DNA of 64,000 nucleotides from a bacterium (GCA_027485645.1 JAIXQR010000001.1:551632-615631), one strand, 5' to 3'. Positions 52,096 through 60,328 are shown, counted from the first letter of the stretch. The notes: generated by a model not told the origin, from the sequence alone. Program-made: numbers and translations.

Positions 52096-52916
52096 TGAAA
52101 CTGAGTCCGTTACCTATCTACATGATCGGCGTGTCCATCGCGCTTATCGCTGCGAGCTACGGTTTCTTCCACCAGTGGACACCGAACGATACGGAAGCGA
52201 ATCGTTTCAATGCAACCTCTGAGGAGCTTCAGGCAGTCATCGATCAGCGACCTGCAGCGCAACGACGAGTCGACACTGCAAAGTCTCTCGTTGAAGCGGA
52301 AGCTGCCAAGTGGCGAGCCATCGTTGCTCTCAGAACTCCGGCGACGAGCCGAGCCGAGCGAGGCGTCGATATTTCGGTTAACCCATATCAGCTGATTGCA
52401 GACACGCAAGGATATCGAAACGATATTCAGCGAGCGATCAACGCTCAGGTGCGAGCCGGTGGTGTGGTGGTTGTTCAGGGGCCTTACGTTCCCGGACCAG
52501 ACACGACTTCCCCGGTGAACGAGGTTCTCCGCACGTTCTACAACTATCCTCCTTTCGCTTTCCCAGTGGTCATTCTTGACCTCGGGCAGGTCACGGTTCG
52601 TGGAACCTACGATCAGATCAAGGCGAACTACAAGGCTTACTCGAAGATGCCGCGATATCTGGCCATTGCGGATGGGCTTCGACTTGAAGGAACGGGTGCA
52701 ACTTTGACCGGAACTTACAACCTCTCGGTTGTCGGATTTATTCGCGGTAAGAAGATTGCTGCTCCGATCGGCGACGCAGCAGGCGCACCTGCCGCGGGTG
52801 GAGTTCCAGGTATTCCTGGCGTTCCGCCGGGAGTCACGCCGTTCGGTGGTCCTGGTGGACCTCCTCCGGGTGCCATTGGTGCTGGCGGTCCAACTGCAGC
52901 AGGGGCGGGACGATAA
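52095..52916 (+). CDS. pilO: Type IV pilus alignment protein PilO-like
   Basis: Assigned by position and layout: a short N-terminus, one membrane helix (about 8-27, PIYMIGVSIALIAASYGFF), a helical/coiled stretch (ATSEELQAVIDQRPAAQRRVDTAK) and a periplasmic ferredoxin-like domain (VVILDLGQVTVRGTYDQIKANYKAYSKM). The C-terminal 45 residues are Gly/Pro/Ala-rich. Sequence conservation of PilO is always weak, so position between pilN and pilP carries much of the weight. Confidence 0.78.
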   Translation: MKLSPLPIYMIGVSIALIAASYGFFHQWTPNDTEANRFNATSEELQAVIDQRPAAQRRVDTAKSLVEAEAAKWRAIVALRTPATSRAERGVDISVNPYQLIADTQGYRNDIQRAINAQVRAGGVVVVQGPYVPGPDTTSPVNEVLRTFYNYPPFAFPVVILDLGQVTVRGTYDQIKANYKAYSKMPRYLAIADGLRLEGTGATLTGTYNLSVVGFIRGKKIAAPIGDAAGAPAAGGVPGIPGVPPGVTPFGGPGGPPPGAIGAGGPTAAGAGR

Positions 52917-53671
52917 TGAGATTACAGAACATGAATCGGTTCGGAACCTTTGGTCTCGCAGTATTGGCGCTTGCGGTCGTAGGCTGTGGCGGTGGCGCAG
53001 CTTCTGCGCCGGTTACTGCAGCGCCTGCAGCGACTCCAAAACCAGTTAACTTTGAGCCAAACGTTGATGCCGGCGTTCCGGTGACTCAGTCCGCAGATGC
53101 GGCCGAGTACGTGAAGCTGGCCGCCGTGACATCGGGCAAGTATCCAAAGCACGATGCCAACGGTTCTGCCTTCAAACTCCGAGGCTCCGAGCTTGAGTAC
53201 GAAGCGCAGCAGGGAATGGAGCGGGTTTTCTCGAGCTCCGGCTTTGCGGTTGAGTACGAAGAGCAAGAAGTTATTCCACCAGTGGCTCGATTCGAGGCAG
53301 CGCCGTTCCGGCGACTCTCGGGAATCGTTGTTGGTGTTTCGGTCATCGCGCTCCTTGAGATGCTTGATGGCACGACGATGTTGATTCGCCCTGGAATGGC
53401 TATTCCAGGCACCCAGTGGGTCGTTCAGTCGATCGACGAAGAAAAGGCGATCATGCGACGCAATACCAAAGAGAACGTTCAACCTAAGTTGGTTGTCGTT
53501 CGATTGGAAACCGCGCCTATCGGCACCGGCTTTGCTCCACCGATTGGTGGACCTGGTCAGGGCGGACCTGGACAGGGCGCGCCTGGTGGAGTTCCACCGG
53601 GAGGATTCGCACCGGGTAACGTGCCTCCACGTGGTGGCGGCGGCGGACGAAATCAAGGTGATGATTTTTAA
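52916..53671 (+). CDS. pilP: PilP-like pilus assembly lipoprotein
   Basis: N-terminal signal with lipobox (GLAVLALAVVGC), so a lipid-anchored periplasmic protein. PilP links the PilNO complex to the secretin. The middle region is natively polar (residues 30-130). The C-terminal beta domain (FRRLSGIVVGVSVIALLEMLDGTTMLIRPGM to WVVQSIDEEKAIMRR) matches the PilP/GspC homology-region layout. It ends in a Gly/Pro/Gln-rich tail of about 50 residues. The start codon overlaps the pilO stop (TAATGA); ATG 52931 is also possible. Confidence 0.8.
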   Translation: MRLQNMNRFGTFGLAVLALAVVGCGGGAASAPVTAAPAATPKPVNFEPNVDAGVPVTQSADAAEYVKLAAVTSGKYPKHDANGSAFKLRGSELEYEAQQGMERVFSSSGFAVEYEEQEVIPPVARFEAAPFRRLSGIVVGVSVIALLEMLDGTTMLIRPGMAIPGTQWVVQSIDEEKAIMRRNTKENVQPKLVVVRLETAPIGTGFAPPIGGPGQGGPGQGAPGGVPPGGFAPGNVPPRGGGGGRNQGDDF

Positions 53672-53734
53672 CAGGATAACGAAACGTCATCTTGTACATC
53701 AAAGAAGAAGAGGCTTACAATTAGGAGCAGAAAA

Positions 53735-54442
53735 ATGAAACTGACACTCAAAGCATTCGCGGGGCTGATCGTACTGGGAGGTCTTTACACCACCAGTCTG
53801 GCTCAGGACAACAAGGACGAGCAGATTGTCGCTTCCGTCCAATACGAACAATCGGACGTGCGGGAAGCGCTTCGTGCCCTGTTCAAGTCTGCGGGCGTTG
53901 CTGGTTACACCATCGACCCAACGGTCCAGGGAACGGTTACGGCCAACCTTACGAACGTGACCCTTGGAGTGGCGTTGAACGCGCTTCTTCGACAGGTCGA
54001 TGCAACCTACCGAGTTGAAAGTGGAATCTATCAGGTTCTCCGAAAGGAAGCCGACCAGACTCCGACCAATTTGAACCCTAACGATGTCGTTGCTCCGGTT
54101 ACGAACCGAGTTATTCGACGAATCCAGATCAAGTACGCGGATCCACAGCTGATCGCGATTTTGATTGGCACCCAGGGTGGAAGCACGAACTTCTCGCAGC
54201 TTGTTGAGCAGTCGACGATTACGCTCGGTTCGCTCTTCGGCGGTGGCGGCGGCCAAGGCGGCGGCGGCTTCGGTGGAGGCGGCGGTGGCTTCGGCGGCGG
54301 CGGTCAAGGTGGCGGCGGCTTCGGCGGCGGCGGTGGCGGCTTCGGCGGTGGTGGCGGCGGCTTCGGCGGCGGCGGCGGCGGTTTTGGTGGCGGCGGTGGC
54401 GGCTTCGGCGGCGGCGGCGGCGGTGGCGGCCGAGGCTTCTAA
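53735..54442 (+). CDS. Truncated secretin-like protein (N0/N1 domains plus Gly tail)
   Basis: Secreted protein (signal peptide MKLTLKAFAGLIVLGGLYTTSLAQ) with a secretin N0/STN domain (VQYEQSDVREALRALFKSAG to LNALLRQVDATYRVESGIYQVL) and the start of an N1 domain (RRIQIKYADPQLIAILIGTQGG). It then becomes almost pure Gly/Phe/Gln repeats to the end. The secretin beta-barrel is absent. AGGAGCAG upstream is the ribosome-binding site. The following gene has the same N0-N1-Gly order plus a barrel, so this looks like a half-length duplicate, perhaps an accessory subunit or pilotin-like partner of the secretin ring. Confidence 0.82.
   Translation: MKLTLKAFAGLIVLGGLYTTSLAQDNKDEQIVASVQYEQSDVREALRALFKSAGVAGYTIDPTVQGTVTANLTNVTLGVALNALLRQVDATYRVESGIYQVLRKEADQTPTNLNPNDVVAPVTNRVIRRIQIKYADPQLIAILIGTQGGSTNFSQLVEQSTITLGSLFGGGGGQGGGGFGGGGGGFGGGGQGGGGFGGGGGGFGGGGGGFGGGGGGFGGGGGGFGGGGGGGGRGF
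54239..54439 (+). repeat. Gly-codon microsatellite-like repeat in the truncated secretin gene
   Basis: About 67 consecutive codons, nearly all GGC/GGT, interrupted by TTC and a few CAA, in units of the type (Gly)5-6-Phe-Gly. A related tract occurs in the secretin gene at 55166-55303. Such tracts are prone to slippage and recombination between the two genes. Confidence 0.85.
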
Positions 54443-54481
54443 GCTCGTCGTCTAACAACAGATTTGAGAGGGAACCACAGG

Positions 54482-56185
54482 ATGAACTTACGAGGACAAG
54501 GATTGAAAACAGTGCGGAACTGCATGATTGCAATGGGGATTGCAATTTCCGCTTCTGCCTTCGCGCAGCAACCGGCAGATGTGCGTCTTGACGTAAATCT
54601 GAAGGACGCCGACATGATGGCGGCGACCCGAACGATTTTCCAGCGAACTGGAATTCAGTTCTTGGTCAAGCCAACCACCAAGGCGTACTCACGCATCACG
54701 CTTAAGCTGAATGACGTCACCGCAGAAGATGCGGTGAAGTACATCTGCGAAGCAGCCGGCGCATACTTCATGCGAGATGAGTTAGGGGTCTACATCATTA
54801 GCCCAGAACCATTCAAGGCTCCGGCAGAACCAGCAGTTGCCCCTAAGAAGGCTTCTAGCGTGTACCGCGCAATCCAGATCCGACATGCTTCGGCTCAGGA
54901 AACCTTCGACGCAATCGTGTACGACATCAAGTCGGACCCAATGCGTGGATGGGAGAACCTGAAGCGATTTACGCGACTCAGCCAGTCCGACGTCACCCGA
55001 ATCTTCGGTGGTTCGGAAGTTGACGTGTACGGTCAGCAAGCCATTCCAGCATTTGACATCCGCGGAAATAACTCCTCGGTTCCAAACAACCGACCGATCT
55101 CGGGCAGCACCGACTCGGCTTCCGACATCCAACTCCCAGGAGATGCTGCTCGGCAGTTCTCGCCGGGAGGCGGTGGCGGCGGTAGGGGCGGCGGCGGCCA
55201 GGGCGGCTTCGGTGGAGGCGGCGGTGGTATCGGCGGCGGCGGCGGCGGCGGTATTGGTGGCGGCGGCGGTGGCCAGGGCGGCTTTGGCGGCGGACAGGGT
55301 GGCAACATCCAGCTCACCGGTGGCCAGGGCTTGGTTCCAACCGGAATCACCTTCATCAGCTACGACCCATCGACCAACAGCTTGATCGTTGAAGCGGATG
55401 ACGAAGCAGCCATAAACAAGCTGCGAGATGAAATCATTCCTCTCTTCGACGTGGCTCCTCGACAGGTCCAGGTCAAGGTCGAATTCATTTCGATCCTCGA
55501 TAACCTGAGCAAGTCGCTCGGTTACGAGTTCCAGTATCAGCGCGGTTCGGTGTTTGCTGGTGAAAGACCAGGAAGCTTTGCTCCAACGAGCAGCCCGATC
55601 TACCTGAACTACCAGACCGGAAACGTCGCGATGCGACTCCGAACGTCGCTCTCGACGAGCAACAGCCGACTTGAGAACGCTCCGATCGTTCGAACGCTGA
55701 ACAACATGCCGGCAACGGTGTTCAGCTTCACTTCGCAGACGGTCTTTAGTCCGTTCACTACATTCGTCTCTGGTGCCGGTGCTCAGACCGGATTTAACCA
55801 GAGTCAAATCACGGTTGGAACTTCGCTCTCGGTTGCTCCTCGAATCAACGCTGGCGACAACACGATCACCATGTTCCTGAGCCCATCGATCGGTGGCTTC
55901 CAGGGTGAATCGGTTTCCCCAGACGGCTCTCAGCGAGTCCCGAACACTACAAACCAGGGTGTTACGGTTGTTGCTCGAGTTCGAAACGGCGAAACGATCG
56001 TTCTCGGTGGCTTCGTTGGTAAGGAAGATCGAACCTCGATCCAGAAGGTTCCAGTTCTCGCGGATCTGCCGGTCATCGGTCAGTTCTTCCGAAACTCGAG
56101 CCGAAGCCGAGCTAACTCGGAAACCCTCATCTTCGTCACCCCGACGATTATTGAGGACGAAGATTCGGTCGGCGGACCTCGCTAA
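54482..56185 (+). CDS. pilQ: Type IV pilus outer-membrane secretin PilQ
   Basis: Secretin forming the outer-membrane pore for the pilus. ATG 54482 with GAGAGGGA upstream gives a signal peptide (MIAMGIAISASAFAQ). An N0 domain (VRLDVNLKDADMMAATRTIFQ) and N1 domain (VYRAIQIRHASAQETFDAI) come first. A 46-residue Gly-rich tract then splits the N1 region from FISYDPSTNSLIVEADDEAAINKL. Last is the secretin barrel, ending KVPVLADLPVIGQFFR and TLIFVTPTII, which are diagnostic. No AMIN domains are present. A hairpin follows before aroK. Confidence 0.93.
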   Translation: MNLRGQGLKTVRNCMIAMGIAISASAFAQQPADVRLDVNLKDADMMAATRTIFQRTGIQFLVKPTTKAYSRITLKLNDVTAEDAVKYICEAAGAYFMRDELGVYIISPEPFKAPAEPAVAPKKASSVYRAIQIRHASAQETFDAIVYDIKSDPMRGWENLKRFTRLSQSDVTRIFGGSEVDVYGQQAIPAFDIRGNNSSVPNNRPISGSTDSASDIQLPGDAARQFSPGGGGGGRGGGGQGGFGGGGGGIGGGGGGGIGGGGGGQGGFGGGQGGNIQLTGGQGLVPTGITFISYDPSTNSLIVEADDEAAINKLRDEIIPLFDVAPRQVQVKVEFISILDNLSKSLGYEFQYQRGSVFAGERPGSFAPTSSPIYLNYQTGNVAMRLRTSLSTSNSRLENAPIVRTLNNMPATVFSFTSQTVFSPFTTFVSGAGAQTGFNQSQITVGTSLSVAPRINAGDNTITMFLSPSIGGFQGESVSPDGSQRVPNTTNQGVTVVARVRNGETIVLGGFVGKEDRTSIQKVPVLADLPVIGQFFRNSSRSRANSETLIFVTPTIIEDEDSVGGPR

Positions 56186-56200
56186 CCAAGGAATCACAGA

Positions 56201-56236
56201 AGGGCGGGATACGTTTAGCGTATCCTGCCCTTTATC
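56201..56236 (+). terminator. Hairpin between pilQ and aroK
   Basis: A 13-bp stem, AGGGCGGGATACG (56201-56213) with CGTATCCTGCCCT (56219-56231), one G-U pair and a TTTAG loop, followed by TTTATC. It looks like an intrinsic terminator with a short U-tract. It ends only five bases before the aroK ATG, leaving no space for a Shine-Dalgarno. Confidence 0.65.
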
Positions 56237-56764
56237 ATGTCAAAGGCTTGGATTTTAGTGGGCATGATGGGCGCGGGAAAGTCTTCCATCGGTCGCACCC
56301 TCGCCGAGGCGACGAACCGGGAGTTTATCGACACGGACTTGCTCATCCAAAATCGGTTTGGTCGAACCGTGAGTCAAGTTTTTCAAATTTACGGCGAAGA
56401 AACGTTCCGTGCGCACGAGACGAGCGTCCTTGCGGGACTTGAACCCGGGGAGTTCGTCATTGCCACCGGCGGAGGAATCGTCACGCGACCGGAAAACTGG
56501 GTGGAACTCCGGCGACTCGGTTTAACCTGCTTCCTCGATGCTAGTTTAGACACCTTGTGCGAGCGGCTTGAGGTCAGCAAAAAGAAGCGCCCGTTGCTCG
56601 AAACCGACAACTGGCAGCAACGGCTCGAAGACCTCATTGCCGTTCGCAAGCCGCTCTATGCGATGGCGGATTTTTCGGTCGAAGTGAACCACAACGATCT
56701 TGGCCTCACTGCCGAATCGGTCCAGCGAGCGTTTGAGGAGAGAACGAATGAGAATGCAAGTTAG
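56237..56764 (+). CDS. aroK: Shikimate kinase
   Basis: Phosphorylates shikimate at O3 in aromatic amino acid synthesis. Walker A GMMGAGKSS at residues 9-17, the substrate-binding DTD (FIDTDLLIQ), the GGG motif (VIATGGGIV) and the lid/adenine region (KKRPLL to RKPLYAMAD) are all present; 175 residues is normal. It overlaps aroB by 17 bases. No Shine-Dalgarno is visible because the upstream hairpin runs almost to the start codon. The order secretin-aroK-aroB is the same as in many proteobacteria. Confidence 0.95.
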   Translation: MSKAWILVGMMGAGKSSIGRTLAEATNREFIDTDLLIQNRFGRTVSQVFQIYGEETFRAHETSVLAGLEPGEFVIATGGGIVTRPENWVELRRLGLTCFLDASLDTLCERLEVSKKKRPLLETDNWQQRLEDLIAVRKPLYAMADFSVEVNHNDLGLTAESVQRAFEERTNENAS

Positions 56765-57749
56765 AACGCACTCGAACGTTACGCATATTGATTTTCTGCC
56801 GCTTGCCGAGCTTCAGGAGCGGCTTCCGAGCAAGGCGGTCATCGTGACCGATGACGTGGTGTCGAAGCTCGTGGAAAGTGATCACCGGCGGGTGACGGTC
56901 CCTTCGGGCGAACCCAGCAAGTCGATGAGTACGTACGTCGACGTCGTTCAGCAGATTCTCAGCCTGGGGATTGACCGAAACACGATCATTGTCGCGCTCG
57001 GCGGTGGTGTGGTTGGTGACCTTGCCGGTTTCGTGGCCGCTACGATTCTGCGAGGGGTGACTTTCCTCCAGGTTCCAACGACCTTGCTTGCGATGGTTGA
57101 TTCCAGCATCGGCGGAAAGGTGGGGGTGGATACGCCCCAGGGAAAGAACCTCGTCGGCGCCTTCAAGCCAGCCGACCAAGTGCTCATTTGCCCCGAATTT
57201 TTGGACCAGCTACCCGCAAGGCAGCTGACCAACGGGATGGCGGAGGTTTGGAAGTACGGCTTTATAGGCAACGCACCGGAACTCGAGAAACTTCGAGGCG
57301 GTCAGTCTCCGTTAACCGAGATCATCTTCGACTGCCTGGATCACAAGGCTCGGGTGGTCGAAGAGGACGAGTTTGAGACCAGCGGACTGCGGGCGACGCT
57401 TAACTACGGCCACACGGTGGGTCATGCCATCGAGAAGGTGCTCGGCTACGAGATGTTCTTGCATGGCGAGGCGATCAGCATCGGAATGGTTGTTGAAGCT
57501 CGGCTCGGGGAACTCATCGGTCTGACGGAGCCGGGTACGGCCGCACAGGTGGCAGAAGACTTGGCATCGGCTGGGCTGCCGATTTCTTGGGACGGATTGC
57601 GGGACACCGAACCATTGATCGCGGCGATGCGTTCAGATAAAAAGGCGACAGGTGGAAACCTCGCATTTAGCCTATTGACCCGGCTTGGCGATTGTAAACT
57701 CGTGCGAGACGTGGATCAAGAATCCGTGCGAGCGGCACTAACGGCATGA
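56748..57749 (+). CDS. aroB: 3-dehydroquinate synthase
   Basis: NAD- and zinc/cobalt-dependent enzyme that converts DAHP to 3-dehydroquinate. The family motifs GGGVVGDLAGFVAATILRG, PTTLLAMVDSSIGGKVGVD, GKNLVGAF, LNYGHTVGHAIE and LHGEAISIGM are intact, including the zinc-ligand glutamate and histidines. ATG 56748 is chosen because GAGGAG lies eight bases upstream. 333 residues, slightly short at the N-terminus. It overlaps both aroK and the following small gene (ATGA). Confidence 0.95.
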   Translation: MRMQVRTHSNVTHIDFLPLAELQERLPSKAVIVTDDVVSKLVESDHRRVTVPSGEPSKSMSTYVDVVQQILSLGIDRNTIIVALGGGVVGDLAGFVAATILRGVTFLQVPTTLLAMVDSSIGGKVGVDTPQGKNLVGAFKPADQVLICPEFLDQLPARQLTNGMAEVWKYGFIGNAPELEKLRGGQSPLTEIIFDCLDHKARVVEEDEFETSGLRATLNYGHTVGHAIEKVLGYEMFLHGEAISIGMVVEARLGELIGLTEPGTAAQVAEDLASAGLPISWDGLRDTEPLIAAMRSDKKATGGNLAFSLLTRLGDCKLVRDVDQESVRAALTA

Positions 57750-57973
57750 AACTAGCCCGAATGGTAATCACAATGATGGCGGTAGCCCTCCTTTTTGGTG
57801 GCTTTCTCGCTAGCCTGTCGGCTGCTATCCAAGGCACGGCGGCGGAGTACGCGCAAAAAATCGATGTGCCGCCTGTCCGGATGCTTGCAACGATCATCTT
57901 TGTGGGCGCGCTGATTCTTGCGTTCATCCCAGATAAAGAAGGCATGGAACAGCCGGAGGATCCCGCCGAGTGA
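57746..57973 (+). CDS. Small two-TM membrane protein
   Basis: 75 residues; ATG overlaps the aroB stop (ATGA), and its own stop overlaps the next gene's GTG (GTGA). There are two membrane helices (MVITMMAVALLFGGFLASLS and MLATIIFVGALILAFI) and an acidic C-terminus. Family not recognised. The tight coupling to the pseudokinase gene suggests it may be a membrane partner of that protein. Confidence 0.62.
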   Translation: MKLARMVITMMAVALLFGGFLASLSAAIQGTAAEYAQKIDVPPVRMLATIIFVGALILAFIPDKEGMEQPEDPAE

Positions 57974-59694
57974 TCGGCACCGTTCTAGCGAATCGATACG
58001 AACTCATGTCGGTCCTTTCCGACGGACCGGTGTTTAGCGTTTGGTCAGCCCGAGACGTCACTTCGCAACGCGATGTGTGCCTTCGGATCCTCAAATCGCC
58101 CTGCGATCAGGAGCCTGCATTTGTTTCGGCCCTCACGAAAGCGCTTGATCGCTACCGAAAAGCGTCGAGCCCTTATCTCGAGCCGATGCAACGGGTGATT
58201 TCGGAAGACGCTTACGTCTTCGTGGTGGGAGAACTCACCCGTGGGCCAACCTTGGCTGACCGCATTCGAAAACTCGCTCCGTTTTCCGTTCAGGTTTCGG
58301 TCGGGATGGGAATTAGCCTTTGCCGGGCGCTAGAGCCGCTCCACCGGCACAATTTGGCCCACGGCGATGTTAGCTCCAGCCACGCGATTGTCCTCGCCAA
58401 TGGCGATATTCGCCTGCAAATGGCCGGCCTATGGGAAGCCTACGGAGGGAGTGAAGACGCCGGCCGTGCGGTCTTGCCGCTGATGGCCCCGTACCTGGCT
58501 CCGGAAGTCGCGGAGGGCCAAATGCCGAGTCCGGCCTCCGACATCTATGCCGTCGGCATCTTGATGTTCGAACTGCTGACGGGTCGCCCGCCGTATTACG
58601 CCGACACCCCGCTTGCTCTGATCAACGAACACCGCACCCGGGAAGTCCCGAGCGTGCGTGGGCATAACGCATCGGTTCCCGACGTGCTCGATCGCATCGT
58701 GCAAAAGGCGATGGCGAAGAATCCGGAGGCGCGGTACCAAGATGCCTCCGCGCTCTTGTCTGACCTGCGGCTGGTTCAAGAAGCGTTGCGGTTCGGAAAG
58801 TCGATCACCTGGCCACTGCGCCCAGAGGATGCGGCGAGCGTTGGAAACGAGCCTGGGCCGGTCGCGCCAAAGATGTCGGCCATCCGAGACGAGAACGCGC
58901 AAGAAGCGGTTAAGAAGCGCCGAAGAGAGCGCGACGTTCCGGTCTGGATGCTGATGGTACTCAGCTTCTTAGCCATCGTTCTGCTGACGATGGTTGCGTT
59001 CTGGAGCTTTGATACGCTGCGGCGTCCGAAAACCGTGCGGGTACCCGATATCCGCAATCTCAGCATTTCTGAAGCGCGTACGATGCTCACGCGGCTCAAG
59101 CTTGATTTGCGAATTCAGGAGAAAGAGGCAAACGAGAAGGTGGAGGTCGACCGAATTTTGCGTGTCAATCCCGAGCCCGGCCGAGACGTTCGGGAAGGGG
59201 GCACGGTGAACGTCGTCGTGAGCTCTGGCAGCACCTACGTGCAGATGCCCGATGTCAAGAACGAGACGATCGATAGTGCGCGAAACATCCTGGAGAACTT
59301 GAACCTATCGCCAGATTCGATTACCGAACAGCGATCTAGCAATGAGGTCGAGTTCGGTCGAGTTCTTGGGACAGACCCGCCGGCGCGAAGTAAGGTCTTG
59401 CGCGCGTCAAAGGTGAAGCTAGTCGTCAGCGCGGGCAGCGTGACGCAGCCTTCGGAGATCACCAAATCTTACGTTTACACGCTTCACGTGACGGTGACCG
59501 GCGTGGATGCGCGGACGATGGTGAAGATTGAGCTCTCCGATATTCAGGGTGCCCGAACGGTTTATGAAGGCAGCCACATCGAAGGCGATGTGATCGATTT
59601 TGAGGCCACCGGCTTTGGTGCCTCGGCCACGTTCCGAATCTATTACGATGACGAAGTCGTAAAGGAGTTCGAGAAGAAAGCAGATGAACGGTGA
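57970..59694 (+). CDS. PASTA-domain Ser/Thr kinase-like protein, predicted pseudokinase
   Basis: 574 residues in the PknB/PrkC layout: a cytoplasmic kinase fold (about 1-270), a membrane helix (about 326-347, VWMLMVLSFLAIVLLTMVAF), two PASTA domains (about 352-420 and 421-490, opening VRVPDIRNLSISEA and VQMPDVKNETIDSA) and a C-terminal beta domain (500-574). The kinase part keeps APE and DIYAVG (D-x-x-x-x-G). It has lost the glycine loop (SDGPVFSV), the VAIK lysine (VCLRIL has Arg), the HRDLKxxN loop (HGDVSSSH, Asp only) and the DFG aspartate (QMAGLW). Probably catalytically dead, a scaffold or cell-wall sensor. GTG start. Confidence 0.85.
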   Translation: MIGTVLANRYELMSVLSDGPVFSVWSARDVTSQRDVCLRILKSPCDQEPAFVSALTKALDRYRKASSPYLEPMQRVISEDAYVFVVGELTRGPTLADRIRKLAPFSVQVSVGMGISLCRALEPLHRHNLAHGDVSSSHAIVLANGDIRLQMAGLWEAYGGSEDAGRAVLPLMAPYLAPEVAEGQMPSPASDIYAVGILMFELLTGRPPYYADTPLALINEHRTREVPSVRGHNASVPDVLDRIVQKAMAKNPEARYQDASALLSDLRLVQEALRFGKSITWPLRPEDAASVGNEPGPVAPKMSAIRDENAQEAVKKRRRERDVPVWMLMVLSFLAIVLLTMVAFWSFDTLRRPKTVRVPDIRNLSISEARTMLTRLKLDLRIQEKEANEKVEVDRILRVNPEPGRDVREGGTVNVVVSSGSTYVQMPDVKNETIDSARNILENLNLSPDSITEQRSSNEVEFGRVLGTDPPARSKVLRASKVKLVVSAGSVTQPSEITKSYVYTLHVTVTGVDARTMVKIELSDIQGARTVYEGSHIEGDVIDFEATGFGASATFRIYYDDEVVKEFEKKADER

Positions 59695-60328
59695 ACTTGC
59701 CCCCTCCATCCTGTCGTTTCCGCTGATCGAGCTTGGCCAAGCGGTGCCAACCATGGTCGAGAACGGCGCCGACTGGATCCACTTTGATGTGATGGACGGG
59801 CAGTTCGTGCCGCCTATTACCTTTGGCGATCAACTCGTTCGAGACCTGCGGCGCGTCACCAGCGCAAAGTTTGAAGTCCACTTGATGACCCTGACGCCCG
59901 AGCGCCAGTTTGACGCATTTATCGCCGCGGGTTGCCGCCGAGTGATCTTCCACGCCGAGGCCACGGTGCATGCCCATCGGCTCGTTCAGCAAATCAAGGA
60001 AGCGGGAGCTGAGGCAGGAGTCGCAATCAACCCTGCGACGCCGGTATCCGCGCTTGAGCCGATCCTAGCGGACCTTGATCTCGCGCTGGTGATGACGGTC
60101 AACCCAGGCTGGGGCGGGCAAAAGCTCATCGCTTCCGCCCTAGACAAAGTCCGGCAGATTCGAGCTTTGCGGCCTGAAATGCCGATTGAAGTCGACGGCG
60201 GCATCGACGCCTTCACGGTGGCGGCGGCGAAGGAAGCGGGGGCAAATGTCTTCGTGGTAGGTAGTCATCTTGCCCGGGCCGAAAATCTTGCGGAGGCGAC
60301 TCGGCACATCAAGGGCTTGTTGGCATGA
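59684..60328 (+). CDS. rpe: Ribulose-phosphate 3-epimerase
   Basis: Interconverts ribulose-5-phosphate and xylulose-5-phosphate in the pentose phosphate and Calvin-type pathways. The TIM barrel shows LAPSILSFPL, IHFDVMDGQFVPPITFG (metal ligands), FEVHLM, the MTVNPGWGGQKLI phosphate/substrate loop and IEVDGGID. 214 residues. It overlaps the end of the pseudokinase gene by 11 bases. In Firmicutes the PASTA kinase prkC is also followed closely by rpe, usually with rsgA between. Confidence 0.96.
   Translation: MNGELAPSILSFPLIELGQAVPTMVENGADWIHFDVMDGQFVPPITFGDQLVRDLRRVTSAKFEVHLMTLTPERQFDAFIAAGCRRVIFHAEATVHAHRLVQQIKEAGAEAGVAINPATPVSALEPILADLDLALVMTVNPGWGGQKLIASALDKVRQIRALRPEMPIEVDGGIDAFTVAAAKEAGANVFVVGSHLARAENLAEATRHIKGLLA

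Noticed and set aside
53692-53721. TTGTAC-18-TACAAT as an internal promoter before the truncated secretin
   Set aside because: The -35 is poor and transcription would start at or after the ribosome-binding site, leaving the message without it; read-through from pilM is simpler.
54239-55303. Gly-codon tracts as a sign of assembly error
   Set aside because: Both tracts stay in frame and both genes continue sensibly; the repeats are genuine coding low complexity, although exact length may be uncertain.
54782-56197. 471-residue minus-strand ORF opposite pilQ
   Set aside because: Antisense of a secretin with diagnostic C-terminal motifs; its Ala/Thr-rich stretch is just the complement of the Gly tract.
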